Assembly: GCA_044426355.1 (NCBI GenBank)
Contig: JAWXUO010000013.1
Location: 1-39,034 of the forward strand
Reading direction: 5' to 3'
DNA length: 39,034 bases
Source: CAYJLC01 sp044426355
GTDB taxonomy: Bacteria > Bacillota > Clostridia > Oscillospirales > Butyricicoccaceae
The notes under the pieces are model-generated. The model did not search any database. It saw nothing but the letters and a program-made list of their open reading frames with translations, and was not told the DNA's origin. Shown here one piece after another: positions 27,019 through 35,369 of the stretch. The translations under genes were made by a program, and so were the position numbers. Position 1 is the first letter of the stretch. The number at the start of each line of letters is the position of its first letter.

Positions 27019-28746
27019 TTATTTTTTTGATACTACTGTTGTACCGTCAAAATAAAATTCTATTATTTCTTTATAGGTATATCCTGCATCTGCCATGTGT
27101 TTTGCACCATATTGACTCATACCTACATTGTGTCCCCAACCACGTCCAGAAATTACATATTCGCCCGACGCATGAGGTATTAAAACTGTTTCTTGCTCCT
27201 CATATGCTACAAGCTCATTTGTTCCATCTGCTGTTAAAACTGTCATGCCTGATAAATCTGCAACTTGACTTGTTCCATTAGAACCTTTGATATAATAATC
27301 GCCCAAAGTACTGTTCTTTTCATCGTTTACATAAACTTCGCCACTTGGTGTGTTCGATGGCATAACTTCGTTTATTCTAAAACGAATACTATTTGCATAA
27401 GTTCCATATGTTGTACTATTTAATATCGTTCTTGCAGTTTCTTTTGAAAAATCATAAGATTTTCCGTTTGTCGCAACTACTGTAAGAGTTGCTACGTTTC
27501 CTACATCGGTATACTCTTTTATATACATGTTCGAAACACCAGTTATCTCAGAATATCCTTTAAGTTGCAATATCTTAGCTATTTGTGCGTTGGTTATAGT
27601 TGTTTCCCACACGCCCATGTAAACTTCGTCTGATCTTTCGTATGGGTCATATTTTGCAACTAAATATGGAACAGCCGAACTCCATACGTTTTGAGATGCC
27701 TCTAAAGCACCACCGTTTGATGAATAATAATACCCCGTTGCTATCTCACCTTTATAGTCAATATATTCAGCATATGTTTCATTTACAGCTGTGTCAGAAT
27801 TTGTAGTAGCCCCTGATGTCCCATAATACACTTGGCAGTCTGTAGAGTTACATAAATCAAATCCGTATCTGCTATGTTTGCTTGTATTGTTATAAGCATA
27901 TGACCTTGCACAAAGTGCTTGTGCTTTTAAAGCCTCTACATTCCAGCTACCACTCATTTCATATGGTACTACGCCTTTTAGGTAGTCTTGCATTGTTACA
28001 ATATTTACAACCGTTATATTATCTCCACTTTGACGTGAATATTCAAAACCACCATAGTAACGATAGCCTTTTGTCCATGTTATATCGCCATTTGGTAAAA
28101 CACCAAAATTTTGCCCATTATTTGCAAATTGAAATAATACTTTTGCAGTTTTCGTATTCGTTACAGTATATAAGTCTGTTCTTTCTGTAACAACATAAGC
28201 TGAGCTATCTCCAGTTAAAGCTTGTACGCCTGATAAAGCACTTTGTGCTTCTGATAAACTCGTATATGTGTTTACACGAACTTTATATTCTCCGTCTATG
28301 TATGCAGGAAATGCCCCAGAAATTGAATACGCTGTATATTCTGCCTCGTCACGATTTGCAAAAGTTGTTGACAATTCTATACTGTGTCCTCCTATTGTAC
28401 CTTGTGTATTTGATAGTTTTGTGTCGTAATATAAACTATCAGAACCTAGATATATATTTTTGTTTTTAAGTATAGAAATAGCCTCATAGCTTGTATCAAA
28501 AACATTTATAAAATGGTATTCGCTTGTAAAATAACCTAAAGAATGTCCACTTCCTGTGTAATTATCTAAATTTGTTGTAGCAACAGCTGTCGAACCATAT
28601 AAAAATCCGATTTTAACAACTGGATTTGAAACCTCGTGGTAGTTATCAAAAGCAAGCATTGTATACTCGCTTGCAAAAGCGTTCATATTAAATACACCAA
28701 AAGCTAACGCCATTGATATTGTAAATTTCTTAAAAAATTGTATCAT
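27019..28746 (-). CDS. spoIID: SpoIID/LytB-domain protein with long N-terminal region
   Basis: Secreted or membrane-anchored relative of SpoIID, the lytic transglycosylase that acts on denuded glycan strands during engulfment. The signal peptide is about 1-25. A region around 145-205 (YKVRVNTYTSLSEAQSALSG) looks like a SPOR-type glycan-binding repeat. The SpoIID domain starts at about residue 225, with the catalytic glutamate E263 in VVPYEMSGSW, and ends with GRGWGHNVGMSQYGAKH (534-550) and IIEFYFDGTTV. At 575 aa it is much longer than the roughly 340 of Bacillus SpoIID, so it may be a paralogue such as LytB rather than the engulfment protein. It lies 18 nt upstream of tgt and is divergent from asd. 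Confidence 0.88.
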   Translation of the reverse strand: MIQFFKKFTISMALAFGVFNMNAFASEYTMLAFDNYHEVSNPVVKIGFLYGSTAVATTNLDNYTGSGHSLGYFTSEYHFINVFDTSYEAISILKNKNIYLGSDSLYYDTKLSNTQGTIGGHSIELSTTFANRDEAEYTAYSISGAFPAYIDGEYKVRVNTYTSLSEAQSALSGVQALTGDSSAYVVTERTDLYTVTNTKTAKVLFQFANNGQNFGVLPNGDITWTKGYRYYGGFEYSRQSGDNITVVNIVTMQDYLKGVVPYEMSGSWNVEALKAQALCARSYAYNNTSKHSRYGFDLCNSTDCQVYYGTSGATTNSDTAVNETYAEYIDYKGEIATGYYYSSNGGALEASQNVWSSAVPYLVAKYDPYERSDEVYMGVWETTITNAQIAKILQLKGYSEITGVSNMYIKEYTDVGNVATLTVVATNGKSYDFSKETARTILNSTTYGTYANSIRFRINEVMPSNTPSGEVYVNDEKNSTLGDYYIKGSNGTSQVADLSGMTVLTADGTNELVAYEEQETVLIPHASGEYVISGRGWGHNVGMSQYGAKHMADAGYTYKEIIEFYFDGTTVVSKK

Positions 28747-28782
28747 TTATAAAAATTCCTCTCTTTACTATTGACAATTAAA

Positions 28783-28812
28783 ATTATATAGAATAAAATT
28801 AAATGTATTGAA
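28783..28812 (-). promoter_or_regulatory. Possible promoter of spoIID-tgt
   Basis: TATAAT on the minus strand (28788-28783) with a weak TTCAAT (28812-28807) 18 nt upstream. A CATACA sequence resembling a sigma-E -10 lies further up near 28828, but no matching -35 was recognised. The sigma factor is undecided. Confidence 0.4.
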
Positions 28813-28928
28813 TATAAATTTTGTGTATGTTTTTTTACCTTACAAAAAATCTTCACTATCTATTATAGTACATACACGGTCGGTTTATCAACCATTTTTT
28901 TATATTTTTATTAATTTTTTATTTTTTT

Positions 28929-28957
28929 GTTACATTTGACTATATTTTGCATATATT
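28929..28957 (+). promoter_or_regulatory. Possible promoter of asd-dapAB
   Basis: GTTACA (28929-28934) and TATATT (28952-28957) are 17 nt apart, downstream of a T-rich tract from about 28894. A TTGACT at 28936 has no hexamer at proper spacing. The resulting leader would be about 20 nt, too short for a lysine riboswitch. Confidence 0.45.
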
Positions 28958-28981
28958 AAATGTACATGGGAGGATTTTTTT

Positions 28982-30052
28982 ATGAATAAGTATCAAGTAG
29001 GAATTATAGGTGCTACTGGCATGGTAGGACAAAGATTTGCAACACTTTTAGAAAACCACGAATGGTTTAATGTTGTTGCACTAGGAGCTAGCTCTCGCTC
29101 TAAGGGAAAGACTTATAAAGAAGCTACAAACTGGGTTTTAGAACAACCAATGCCTAAAGCTTTTGAAGATATTGTTGTTTTAGATGCAACTGAAGACGCA
29201 GAAAAAATTGCAGGTATGGTAGATTTTATCTTTTGTGCTGTTGATATGGAAAAGAAAGATATACTAGCTTTAGAAGAAAAATATGCAAAGCTTGAATGTC
29301 CTGTAGTATCAAACAATAGTGCAAACCGTGGAACACCAGATGTTCCTATGATTATTCCAGAAATAAACGCTGACCACGCAAAAGTTATCGAGGCACAAAA
29401 AAAGCGTCTTGGTACAAAAAAAGGCTTTGTTGCTGTTAAATCAAATTGCTCTATCCAAAGCTATGTTCCAGCTCTTTCTGCTTTAGAAGAATTTGGACTA
29501 AAAAATGTTACAGTATGCACATATCAAGCAATTTCTGGTGCTGGAAAAACTTTTGAAACTGCCCCTGAAATTTTAGATAACATTATCCCTTTTATCGGTG
29601 GCGAAGAAGAAAAATCTGAAAAAGAACCTTTAAAAGTTTGGGGGAAACTAACAGAAACTGGCATAGAAAATGCAACTTCTCCACAAATTACAGCACAATG
29701 CGTTCGTGTTCCTGTTAAAGATGGTCACTTAGCTACTGTTTTTGTGAAATTTGACACAAAACCAACTAAAGAGCAAATTTTAGCAAAATGGGCAAATTTT
29801 GAAAACACACAAGCTCATCTGCCATCTGCTCCTGATAAATTCTTAACTTATTTTGAAGAAGAAAATCGTCCACAAACAAACCTTGACCGTGATTTATATA
29901 ATGGTATGGGCGTGTCTATTGGTCGCTTACGTTTTGACCATGTATATGATTACAAATTTATAAGTCTATCGCACAACACACTTCGTGGTGCTGCTGGTGG
30001 TGCTGTTTTAATGGCAGAGCTACTTTGCGATATGGGTTATATCACCAACTAA
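28982..30052 (+). CDS. asd: Aspartate-semialdehyde dehydrogenase, archaeal/fungal-type
   Basis: Reduces aspartyl phosphate to aspartate semialdehyde with NADPH, the branch point to lysine/DAP, threonine and methionine. The NADP fold is GATGMVGQRF (10-19), the active-site cysteine is C156 in VKSNCSIQ, and YQAISGAGK and a histidine-bearing segment follow. At 356 aa, with GASSRSKGKTY near the N-terminus, it resembles the archaeal and fungal branch of the family that some Clostridia use, not the classical Gram-negative or Bacillus type. SD GGGAGGA lies 8 nt before the ATG. It is first in asd-dapA-dapB, with a 14-nt gap to dapA. Confidence 0.94.
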   Translation: MNKYQVGIIGATGMVGQRFATLLENHEWFNVVALGASSRSKGKTYKEATNWVLEQPMPKAFEDIVVLDATEDAEKIAGMVDFIFCAVDMEKKDILALEEKYAKLECPVVSNNSANRGTPDVPMIIPEINADHAKVIEAQKKRLGTKKGFVAVKSNCSIQSYVPALSALEEFGLKNVTVCTYQAISGAGKTFETAPEILDNIIPFIGGEEEKSEKEPLKVWGKLTETGIENATSPQITAQCVRVPVKDGHLATVFVKFDTKPTKEQILAKWANFENTQAHLPSAPDKFLTYFEEENRPQTNLDRDLYNGMGVSIGRLRFDHVYDYKFISLSHNTLRGAAGGAVLMAELLCDMGYITN

Positions 30053-30066
30053 TTGGAGGCTAAATT

Positions 30067-30957
30067 ATGAAACAACCTATTTTTACTGGTGCAAATGTCG
30101 CAATTTGCACACCTTTTAACTCAGATAACTCTATAAATTATGAAGAATTTAAAAAATTAATCGACAATTCTATTAAAAACAACAATTCTATCACCGTTTG
30201 TGGAACAACTGGCGAAACTTGTACTTTAAGCGACGAAGAACACCGTGAAGTCATGAAGTTTACAGCAGAATATGTTGCAAAGCGAGTTCCAGTAATTGCA
30301 GGTACAGGTTCTAATGACACAGCGTATTCTATTTCGCTTTCAAAATACGCTTATGAGGTTGGAATAGATTGTATACTTTCTGTTACACCTTATTACAACA
30401 AGACCTCTCAACGTGGACTTTTAGCTCATTTCGAAGCTATTGCAGACAGTGTAGATATTCCTGTTATTTTATATAACGTACCCTCAAGAACTGGTATCGG
30501 AATTGACATTGACACTTATGTAAAACTTTCAAAACACCCAAATATAATAGGCACAAAAGAGGCTAGTGGAAACTTTTCTCTAATGGCAGAAATTCGTGCA
30601 AAATGTGGCGAAGATTTTTATATGTGGTGTGGAAATGATGACCAAATTGTCGCAATGATGTCTATTGGTGCAATTGGTGCTATTTCTGTTTTCTCAAATA
30701 TTTTACCAGAAATTACTGCACAAATTACATCACTTTGTCTAAAAAGCGACTTTAAAGGTGCTACAGAAATTCAAAGCAAATACTTAGACCTTATAAATGC
30801 TCTATTTTGCGAGGTAAATCCAATCCCTGTAAAATCAGCACTAGGCATGATAGGATATAGCGACACTGTTCGTTTGCCACTTTATGAAATTAGCGAAGAA
30901 AATCGCAAAATGCTTGCAAAATGCATGCAAGATGCAGGAATAAAAATACAAAAATAA
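30067..30957 (+). CDS. dapA: 4-hydroxy-tetrahydrodipicolinate synthase
   Basis: Condenses aspartate semialdehyde with pyruvate, the first committed step of lysine and DAP synthesis. TIM-barrel aldolase with the Schiff-base lysine K164 in IIGTKEASG, Y136 in LYNVPSRTG, and the T47-T48 pair in CGTTGET. 296 aa is standard. TTGGAGG precedes the ATG. Other members of the DapA/NAL superfamily are unlikely, given asd upstream and dapB downstream and full agreement of the motifs. Confidence 0.97.
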   Translation: MKQPIFTGANVAICTPFNSDNSINYEEFKKLIDNSIKNNNSITVCGTTGETCTLSDEEHREVMKFTAEYVAKRVPVIAGTGSNDTAYSISLSKYAYEVGIDCILSVTPYYNKTSQRGLLAHFEAIADSVDIPVILYNVPSRTGIGIDIDTYVKLSKHPNIIGTKEASGNFSLMAEIRAKCGEDFYMWCGNDDQIVAMMSIGAIGAISVFSNILPEITAQITSLCLKSDFKGATEIQSKYLDLINALFCEVNPIPVKSALGMIGYSDTVRLPLYEISEENRKMLAKCMQDAGIKIQK

Positions 30958-30970
30958 GGACGTGTTTTAA

Positions 30971-31735
30971 ATGACAACAATTGCACTTTCAGGTTGCAAT
31001 GGACGTATGGGTAGAGTTATTACCGACCTATGCGAAAAAAGAGATAGTATAAAAATAATTGCAGGATTTGATAAATTTTATCAAAAAAATGGCGAGTTTC
31101 CAGTTTTTGCAGACCCTAATGAGTTTACAGGCCACGTTGATGCTATTATAGATTTTTCTAATATATCAGCTTTAGATAATCTTTTAGATTATGCTTTAAA
31201 AACAAAAACTCCACTAGTTTTATGCACAACTGGGTACGCTGAAGAAGATATTTTGAAAATTGAGAAAGTATCTAAAGAAATTCCTATTTTCAAATCTGGA
31301 AATATGTCTTTAGGTATAAATTTAATTATGGATTTACTTAAAAAATCTGCAAATGTTCTAGGCGAAAATTACGATGTAGAAGTTATCGAAAAACATCATA
31401 ACCAAAAGCTAGATGCACCATCAGGAACTGCTTTAATGCTTGCAGATTCTGTAAAAGAAAATTTACCATATGATGCTCATTATGTATATGACAGGTCGCA
31501 AAAAATGGAAAAACGTGATAGCCGTGAAATTGGAATTTCTGCTATTCGTGGTGGCACTATCGTTGGCGAACACAGTGTTATTTTTGCAGGTCACGATGAG
31601 GTTATAGAAATTAAACATAGTGCATTATCGAGAGAAGTTTTCGCAAATGGTGCTATAGACGCTAGTGTCTTTATTTCTACTTGCACAAAACCTAAAATTT
31701 ATGATATGACTGATGTTATAAATTCTAAAAATTAA
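30971..31735 (+). CDS. dapB: 4-hydroxy-tetrahydrodipicolinate reductase
   Basis: Reduces the DapA product with NAD(P)H. The N-terminal fold is GCNGRMGR (8-15), the catalytic motif is EKHHNQKLDAPSGTA, and the RGGTIVGEH strand follows. 254 aa is normal. AAGGACG lies about 9 nt before the ATG, 13 nt after dapA. The later pathway genes (dapD/dapH, dapL, dapF, lysA) are not in the window, so the route to meso-DAP cannot be told here. A strong terminator closes the operon. Confidence 0.97.
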   Translation: MTTIALSGCNGRMGRVITDLCEKRDSIKIIAGFDKFYQKNGEFPVFADPNEFTGHVDAIIDFSNISALDNLLDYALKTKTPLVLCTTGYAEEDILKIEKVSKEIPIFKSGNMSLGINLIMDLLKKSANVLGENYDVEVIEKHHNQKLDAPSGTALMLADSVKENLPYDAHYVYDRSQKMEKRDSREIGISAIRGGTIVGEHSVIFAGHDEVIEIKHSALSREVFANGAIDASVFISTCTKPKIYDMTDVINSKN

Positions 31736-31740
31736 AATTA

Positions 31741-31780
31741 AGACATAAAAATTATATTTAGTAGTTTTTATGTCTTTTTT
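31741..31780 (+). terminator. Terminator of asd-dapA-dapB
   Basis: AGACATAAAAA (31741-31751) pairs with TTTTTATGTCT (31765-31775) over a 13-nt loop and is followed by TTTTT. It begins 5 nt past the dapB stop. Confidence 0.88.
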
Positions 31781-31817
31781 CATATATATTTTGTGCATAG
31801 TTACGGAAAATTTACAA

Positions 31818-31887
31818 AAAAGTTGACTGTTAAGGCGTGAGCCGTTAGTTACGAGGTGTTGCCTTAACTTAAAAAATTTCAACTTTT
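31818..31887. repeat. Nested inverted-repeat element between dapB and nfnA
   Basis: The outer arms AAAAGTTGA (31818-31826) and TCAACTTTT (31879-31887) enclose inner arms GTTAAGGC (31829-31836) and GCCTTAAC (31861-31868). The 24-nt apical loop is G+C-richer than its surroundings. It lies after the dapB terminator and before the nfnA promoter, so it is not in the leader of either unit. A structured RNA, a small palindromic mobile element or a relic are all possible; I recognise no known family. Confidence 0.55.
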
Positions 31888-31899
31888 CATGAATTTTAC

Positions 31900-31928
31900 T
31901 TGAAAAAGTCGATTATTTGTTGTATAAT
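31900..31928 (+). promoter_or_regulatory. Sigma-A-type promoter of nfnAB
   Basis: TTGAAA (31900-31905) and TATAAT (31923-31928) with a 17-nt spacer, near consensus. The transcript would start around 31935, leaving a 25-nt leader with GGAGG at 31949-31953. Confidence 0.85.
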
Positions 31929-31959
31929 ACATATAATAGATTTTTATTGGAGGTTTAAA

Positions 31960-32793
31960 ATGTATAAAATACTTTATAGAAAAAGACTTAGCGAACAGGT
32001 TGTAATGATGAAAATTGATGCTCCTAATGTTGCAAAAAAAGCTCTAGCTGGCCAATTTATCATTCTTCGTGTAGACGATGAAGGTGAACGTATCCCTTTA
32101 ACTATCGCAGATTACGATAGAGAAAGTGGTGCTGTAACAATTATTTTCCAAGAAGTTGGTGGTACTACTATCGAACTTGGACGAAAAGAAGAAGGCGAAT
32201 TTCTTTCAGATTTCGTAGGTCCTTTAGGAATTGCGTCGCATTTAGACGAATATAAAGGTAAAAAAGTTTGCGTTATCGGTGGTGGTCTTGGTTGTGCTAT
32301 CGCATATCCACAAGCTAAAGCTTTGCACGAACTTGGTGCTGACGTTGACGTTATCGTAGGCTTTAGAAACAAAGATTTAATCATCTTAGAAGAAGAATTT
32401 AAAAATGCTGCAAATAATGTATATACTGTTACAGACGATGGTTCTAACGGTAAAAAAGCATTAGTTACAAATGTTTTACAAGAACAAATAGACGCTGGCG
32501 TAAAATACGACTTAGTTGTTGCAATAGGCCCTCTTATGATGATGAAATTTGTTTGTAAAACAACCGAACCTTATGGAATTTACACCGTAGTTAGCATGAA
32601 CTCTACTATGGTTGATGGTACTGGCATGTGTGGCTGTTGCCGACTAACTGTTGATGGCAAAACTAAATTTGCATGCGTAGATGGTCCTGATTTTGATGGA
32701 CACAAAGTAGATTTTGATGAAACTATCAGAAAAGGTGCTATGTATCGTGAACAAGAAGCAGAACACAAATGTAAATTAGGAGGTACAAACTAA
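31960..32793 (+). CDS. nfnA: NADH-dependent ferredoxin-NADP oxidoreductase, small subunit
   Basis: FNR-like subunit of NfnAB, the cytosolic flavin-based bifurcating transhydrogenase that couples NADH, NADPH and ferredoxin pools. FAD-binding motif RIPLT (44-48), nucleotide-binding GGGLGCAIA (108-116), and a 2Fe-2S cysteine cluster at C224, C226/C227 and C239. The frame extends to a TTG at 31900, but that TTG is the -35 element. The ATG at 31960, 6 nt after GGAGG, is the start, giving 277 aa. The stop shares one base with the nfnB ATG (TAATG). Sulfide dehydrogenase/glutamate synthase-like annotations refer to the same family; the adjacent pair favours Nfn. Confidence 0.92.
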   Translation: MYKILYRKRLSEQVVMMKIDAPNVAKKALAGQFIILRVDDEGERIPLTIADYDRESGAVTIIFQEVGGTTIELGRKEEGEFLSDFVGPLGIASHLDEYKGKKVCVIGGGLGCAIAYPQAKALHELGADVDVIVGFRNKDLIILEEEFKNAANNVYTVTDDGSNGKKALVTNVLQEQIDAGVKYDLVVAIGPLMMMKFVCKTTEPYGIYTVVSMNSTMVDGTGMCGCCRLTVDGKTKFACVDGPDFDGHKVDFDETIRKGAMYREQEAEHKCKLGGTN

Positions 32794-34181
32794 TGGCTAA
32801 TATGTCTAATGTAAAAATAGCTATGCCTGAACAAGACCCTATCGTTCGTAGCCGTAATTTTGAAGAAGTATCTACTGGATACACAGAAGAAATGGCGATG
32901 GAAGAAGCTACTCGTTGCCTAAATTGCAAACACAAACCTTGTATAAAGGGTTGTCCTGTAAATGTTCAAATCCCTGAATTTATTACACAGATAGCTCAAG
33001 GAAATTTTGCAAAAGCTTGCGAAATTATCAAAGAAACTTCTTCTCTACCTGCTGTTTGTGGACGTGTATGCCCTCAAGAAACACAATGCGAAGAACTTTG
33101 CGTTCGTGGTATAAAAGGCGAGCCTGTTGGTATTGGTAGACTAGAACGTTTTGCTGCTGACTGGGCTATGGCAAATGTTCACAATAAAGCTACAAAACCT
33201 ACTTCAAATGGTCATAAAGTGGCTGTTGTTGGTGCAGGACCTGCTGGTCTTACTGCAGCTGGCGACCTTGCTCTTTTAGGCTATGATGTAACAATTTTCG
33301 AAGCTTTCCACGTTGCTGGTGGTGTTTTAATGTATGGTATTCCAGAATTTAGACTACCAAAAGCTATTGTTCAAAAAGAAATTGAAAACTTAAACGACTT
33401 AGGCGTTACTTTTGTAACAAACTTCGTTGTTGGTAAATCTCAAACTATAGATGATTTATTCGCAGATGGTTTCGAAGCTATATTTATAGGCTCTGGTGCT
33501 GGTCTTCCTAAATTCATGGGAATTCCTGGCGAAAACCTGAACGGTGTTTACTCTGCAAATGAATATTTAACTCGTATAAATCTTATGAAAGCATACCTTC
33601 CAGACTCTAAAACTCCTATCTACAAAGCGAAAAATGTAGCTGTTTTAGGTGGTGGTAATGTTGCGATGGACGCTGCTCGTTCTGCACAAAGAATGGGTGC
33701 TGAAAATGTATATATTGTATATCGTCGCTCAGAAGCTGAACTTCCAGCTCGTGCAGAAGAAGTTCACCATGCTAAAGAAGAGGGTATTAAATTTGTAACT
33801 CTTGCTGCTCCTGCAGAAATTTTAGCTGATGATAATTTCTGGGTTAAAGGTCTTGTTTGTGACAAAATGGAGCTTGGCGAACCTGATGCGTCTGGTAGAC
33901 GTAGCCCTATTTTAGTACCAAACGAGCAATCTACTTTAGATGTAGACTGCGTTATCGTGTCAATTGGTACTTCTCCAAACCCAATTATCCCAACTGCAAC
34001 ACCTGACCTACCAGTTAACAAATGGGGTTGTGTTGAAGCTGATGAATTTGGCGTAACTGGAAAAGATGGTGTATTTGCAGGAGGCGACGTTGTAACGGGT
34101 GCTGCTACTGTAATTCTTGCAATGGGTGCTGGTAAAGATGCTGCTGCTGCAATGGATAAATATATTAAAGAAAAAAAATAA
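32793..34181 (+). CDS. nfnB: NADH-dependent ferredoxin-NADP oxidoreductase, large subunit
   Basis: Large subunit of NfnAB, carrying the bifurcating FAD and two 4Fe-4S clusters. The N-terminal cysteines are C42, C45, C50, C54 and C89, C93, C99, C103. The FAD fold is VVGAGPAGLTAAG (145-157), the NADPH fold VLGGGNVAMDAA (284-295), and the C-terminal FAD contact GVFAGGDVVTGAA. At 462 aa it is like GltD and NADPH-dependent glutamate synthase small chains, which are the main alternative name, but no large glutamate synthase subunit is nearby and the FNR-like partner is fused by overlap. GGAGG lies 9 nt before the ATG. Confidence 0.94.
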   Translation: MANMSNVKIAMPEQDPIVRSRNFEEVSTGYTEEMAMEEATRCLNCKHKPCIKGCPVNVQIPEFITQIAQGNFAKACEIIKETSSLPAVCGRVCPQETQCEELCVRGIKGEPVGIGRLERFAADWAMANVHNKATKPTSNGHKVAVVGAGPAGLTAAGDLALLGYDVTIFEAFHVAGGVLMYGIPEFRLPKAIVQKEIENLNDLGVTFVTNFVVGKSQTIDDLFADGFEAIFIGSGAGLPKFMGIPGENLNGVYSANEYLTRINLMKAYLPDSKTPIYKAKNVAVLGGGNVAMDAARSAQRMGAENVYIVYRRSEAELPARAEEVHHAKEEGIKFVTLAAPAEILADDNFWVKGLVCDKMELGEPDASGRRSPILVPNEQSTLDVDCVIVSIGTSPNPIIPTATPDLPVNKWGCVEADEFGVTGKDGVFAGGDVVTGAATVILAMGAGKDAAAAMDKYIKEKK

Positions 34182-34194
34182 TTTTAAATATAAG

Positions 34195-34224
34195 AAAGAA
34201 CTAACGAAAGTTGGTTCTTTTTTT
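34195..34224 (+). terminator. Terminator of nfnAB
   Basis: AAAGAACTAAC (34195-34205), GAAA tetraloop, GTTGGTTCTTT (34210-34220), an 11-bp stem with one G-T pair running into a seven-T tract. Confidence 0.92.
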
Positions 34225-34229
34225 GCAAA

Positions 34230-34263
34230 AAAATAATGGGTGCAACATAAAATTGCACCCATT
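34230..34263 (-). terminator. Terminator of spoIVB
   Basis: AATGGGTGCAA (34235-34245) and TTGCACCCATT (34253-34263) form an 11-bp stem with a 7-nt loop. On the minus strand it is followed by TATTTTTTT. It lies 5 nt past the spoIVB stop and faces the nfnAB terminator. Confidence 0.9.
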
Positions 34264-34268
34264 TCAAT

Positions 34269-35273
34269 CTATTTAATTATAATTTCTTCTGCAGTGTCTA
34301 ACATATTTCCGATATAAATTCCGTATCCAGTCTTAGGGTCGTTTACTAAAACATGCGTTACAGCACCAACTATCTTACCATTTTGAATTATCGGCGAGCC
34401 AGACATACCTTGTACAATACCACCTGTGATTTCTATTAAATCTTCGTCTACAATTTCAATAAGAAAGTTTTTATTATCGTCCTCATTCGAAAAAATAGAC
34501 ATAATTTTTATTTCATAAGTTTGTACAGTATCCAAAGCTACATTTGTTAAAATATACGCTTCGCCCTCGGTAATTTCCGAAAAATCTGCAACATCTAAAA
34601 GATTACTTTTTTCAAAATACGTGCTATCAGACGTACCAAAAATACCCTCGTTTGTATTTATATTAACAGTTCCCACTTGTCTTTCTGTAGAATACTGTGC
34701 AGAAAGTTCTCCAGCTTTTCCTACTTCACCACGAACTACATTTTCTACCGAAGATGGAATTAACGTTCCCTGCGATATTTTTGTAGTTTCGCCAGTGTCA
34801 TAGTCCGAAATACTATGCCCTAAACCACCATAAACATTAGTTTCAGGGTCAATATAGGTTATAGTTCCAATTCCAGCACAACTATCTCGTATCCATATGC
34901 CTATTTTATAAGTGTTGTCTATATTATCTAAAACAGGCGTAATTTTATCCGTAATAATCTGCTCTTGACGCAAATATTTTATAGATATTTCTTTACCATT
35001 GCTTTCGCTTATAACATAAGATATATTTTCGTTAGAAGTTATTTTTATTCCGTTTACTTCCGTGATAATATCGCCTTGTGTTATGCCAATTTCTTGAGCT
35101 GGGCTAATAAAACCTACAGTGGAGTCCACTTGTGATAGTCCTGCGACCAAAACTCCGTCATACATTACAGCTATTCCTGCAGTTCTACCTATCGGTACTA
35201 CTTGCGACGGAATTGCAAATGCTTGTGTTACAAATAATGCTAAAATAAGTGATATTGCAAAAATTTTCTTCAT
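34269..35273 (-). CDS. spoIVB: SpoIVB-type S55 serine peptidase
   Basis: In Bacillus this forespore-secreted protease cuts SpoIVFA and so starts pro-sigma-K processing. Signal peptide or anchor at about 1-20, a PDZ domain at about 40-115 (GITQGDIITEVNGIKI), and an S55 catalytic domain. The residues equivalent to the known triad are H153 (GGLGHSISD), D276 and S291 (VQGMSGSPI); the D-to-S spacing of 15 equals that in Bacillus SpoIVB. At 334 aa it is shorter than the Bacillus protein (about 425), mainly before the PDZ. It follows an mreB-like gene instead of the usual recN. GAGGGGG lies 7 nt before the ATG. Confidence 0.92.
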   Translation of the reverse strand: MKKIFAISLILALFVTQAFAIPSQVVPIGRTAGIAVMYDGVLVAGLSQVDSTVGFISPAQEIGITQGDIITEVNGIKITSNENISYVISESNGKEISIKYLRQEQIITDKITPVLDNIDNTYKIGIWIRDSCAGIGTITYIDPETNVYGGLGHSISDYDTGETTKISQGTLIPSSVENVVRGEVGKAGELSAQYSTERQVGTVNINTNEGIFGTSDSTYFEKSNLLDVADFSEITEGEAYILTNVALDTVQTYEIKIMSIFSNEDDNKNFLIEIVDEDLIEITGGIVQGMSGSPIIQNGKIVGAVTHVLVNDPKTGYGIYIGNMLDTAEEIIIK

Positions 35274-35369
35274 ACTTCGTCCCCCTCAAGATTAATATAA
35301 CCATCAAGGGACTAAAAACACTATATAGTTTTTGCCATAAGAGCTAATTTATTTTCCAAAATTTAGAAA

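Noticed and set aside
28747..28981. Lysine riboswitch before asd-dapAB
   Set aside because: The gap is very A+T-rich, shared with the divergent spoIID promoter, and shows none of the long helices or conserved L-box segments; the predicted leader is about 20 nt.
35300..35340. AAAAAC...GTTTTT hairpin between mreB and spoIVB as a terminator
   Set aside because: The stem is six A-T-rich pairs with an 8-nt loop and would be unstable; read-through into spoIVB seems likelier.
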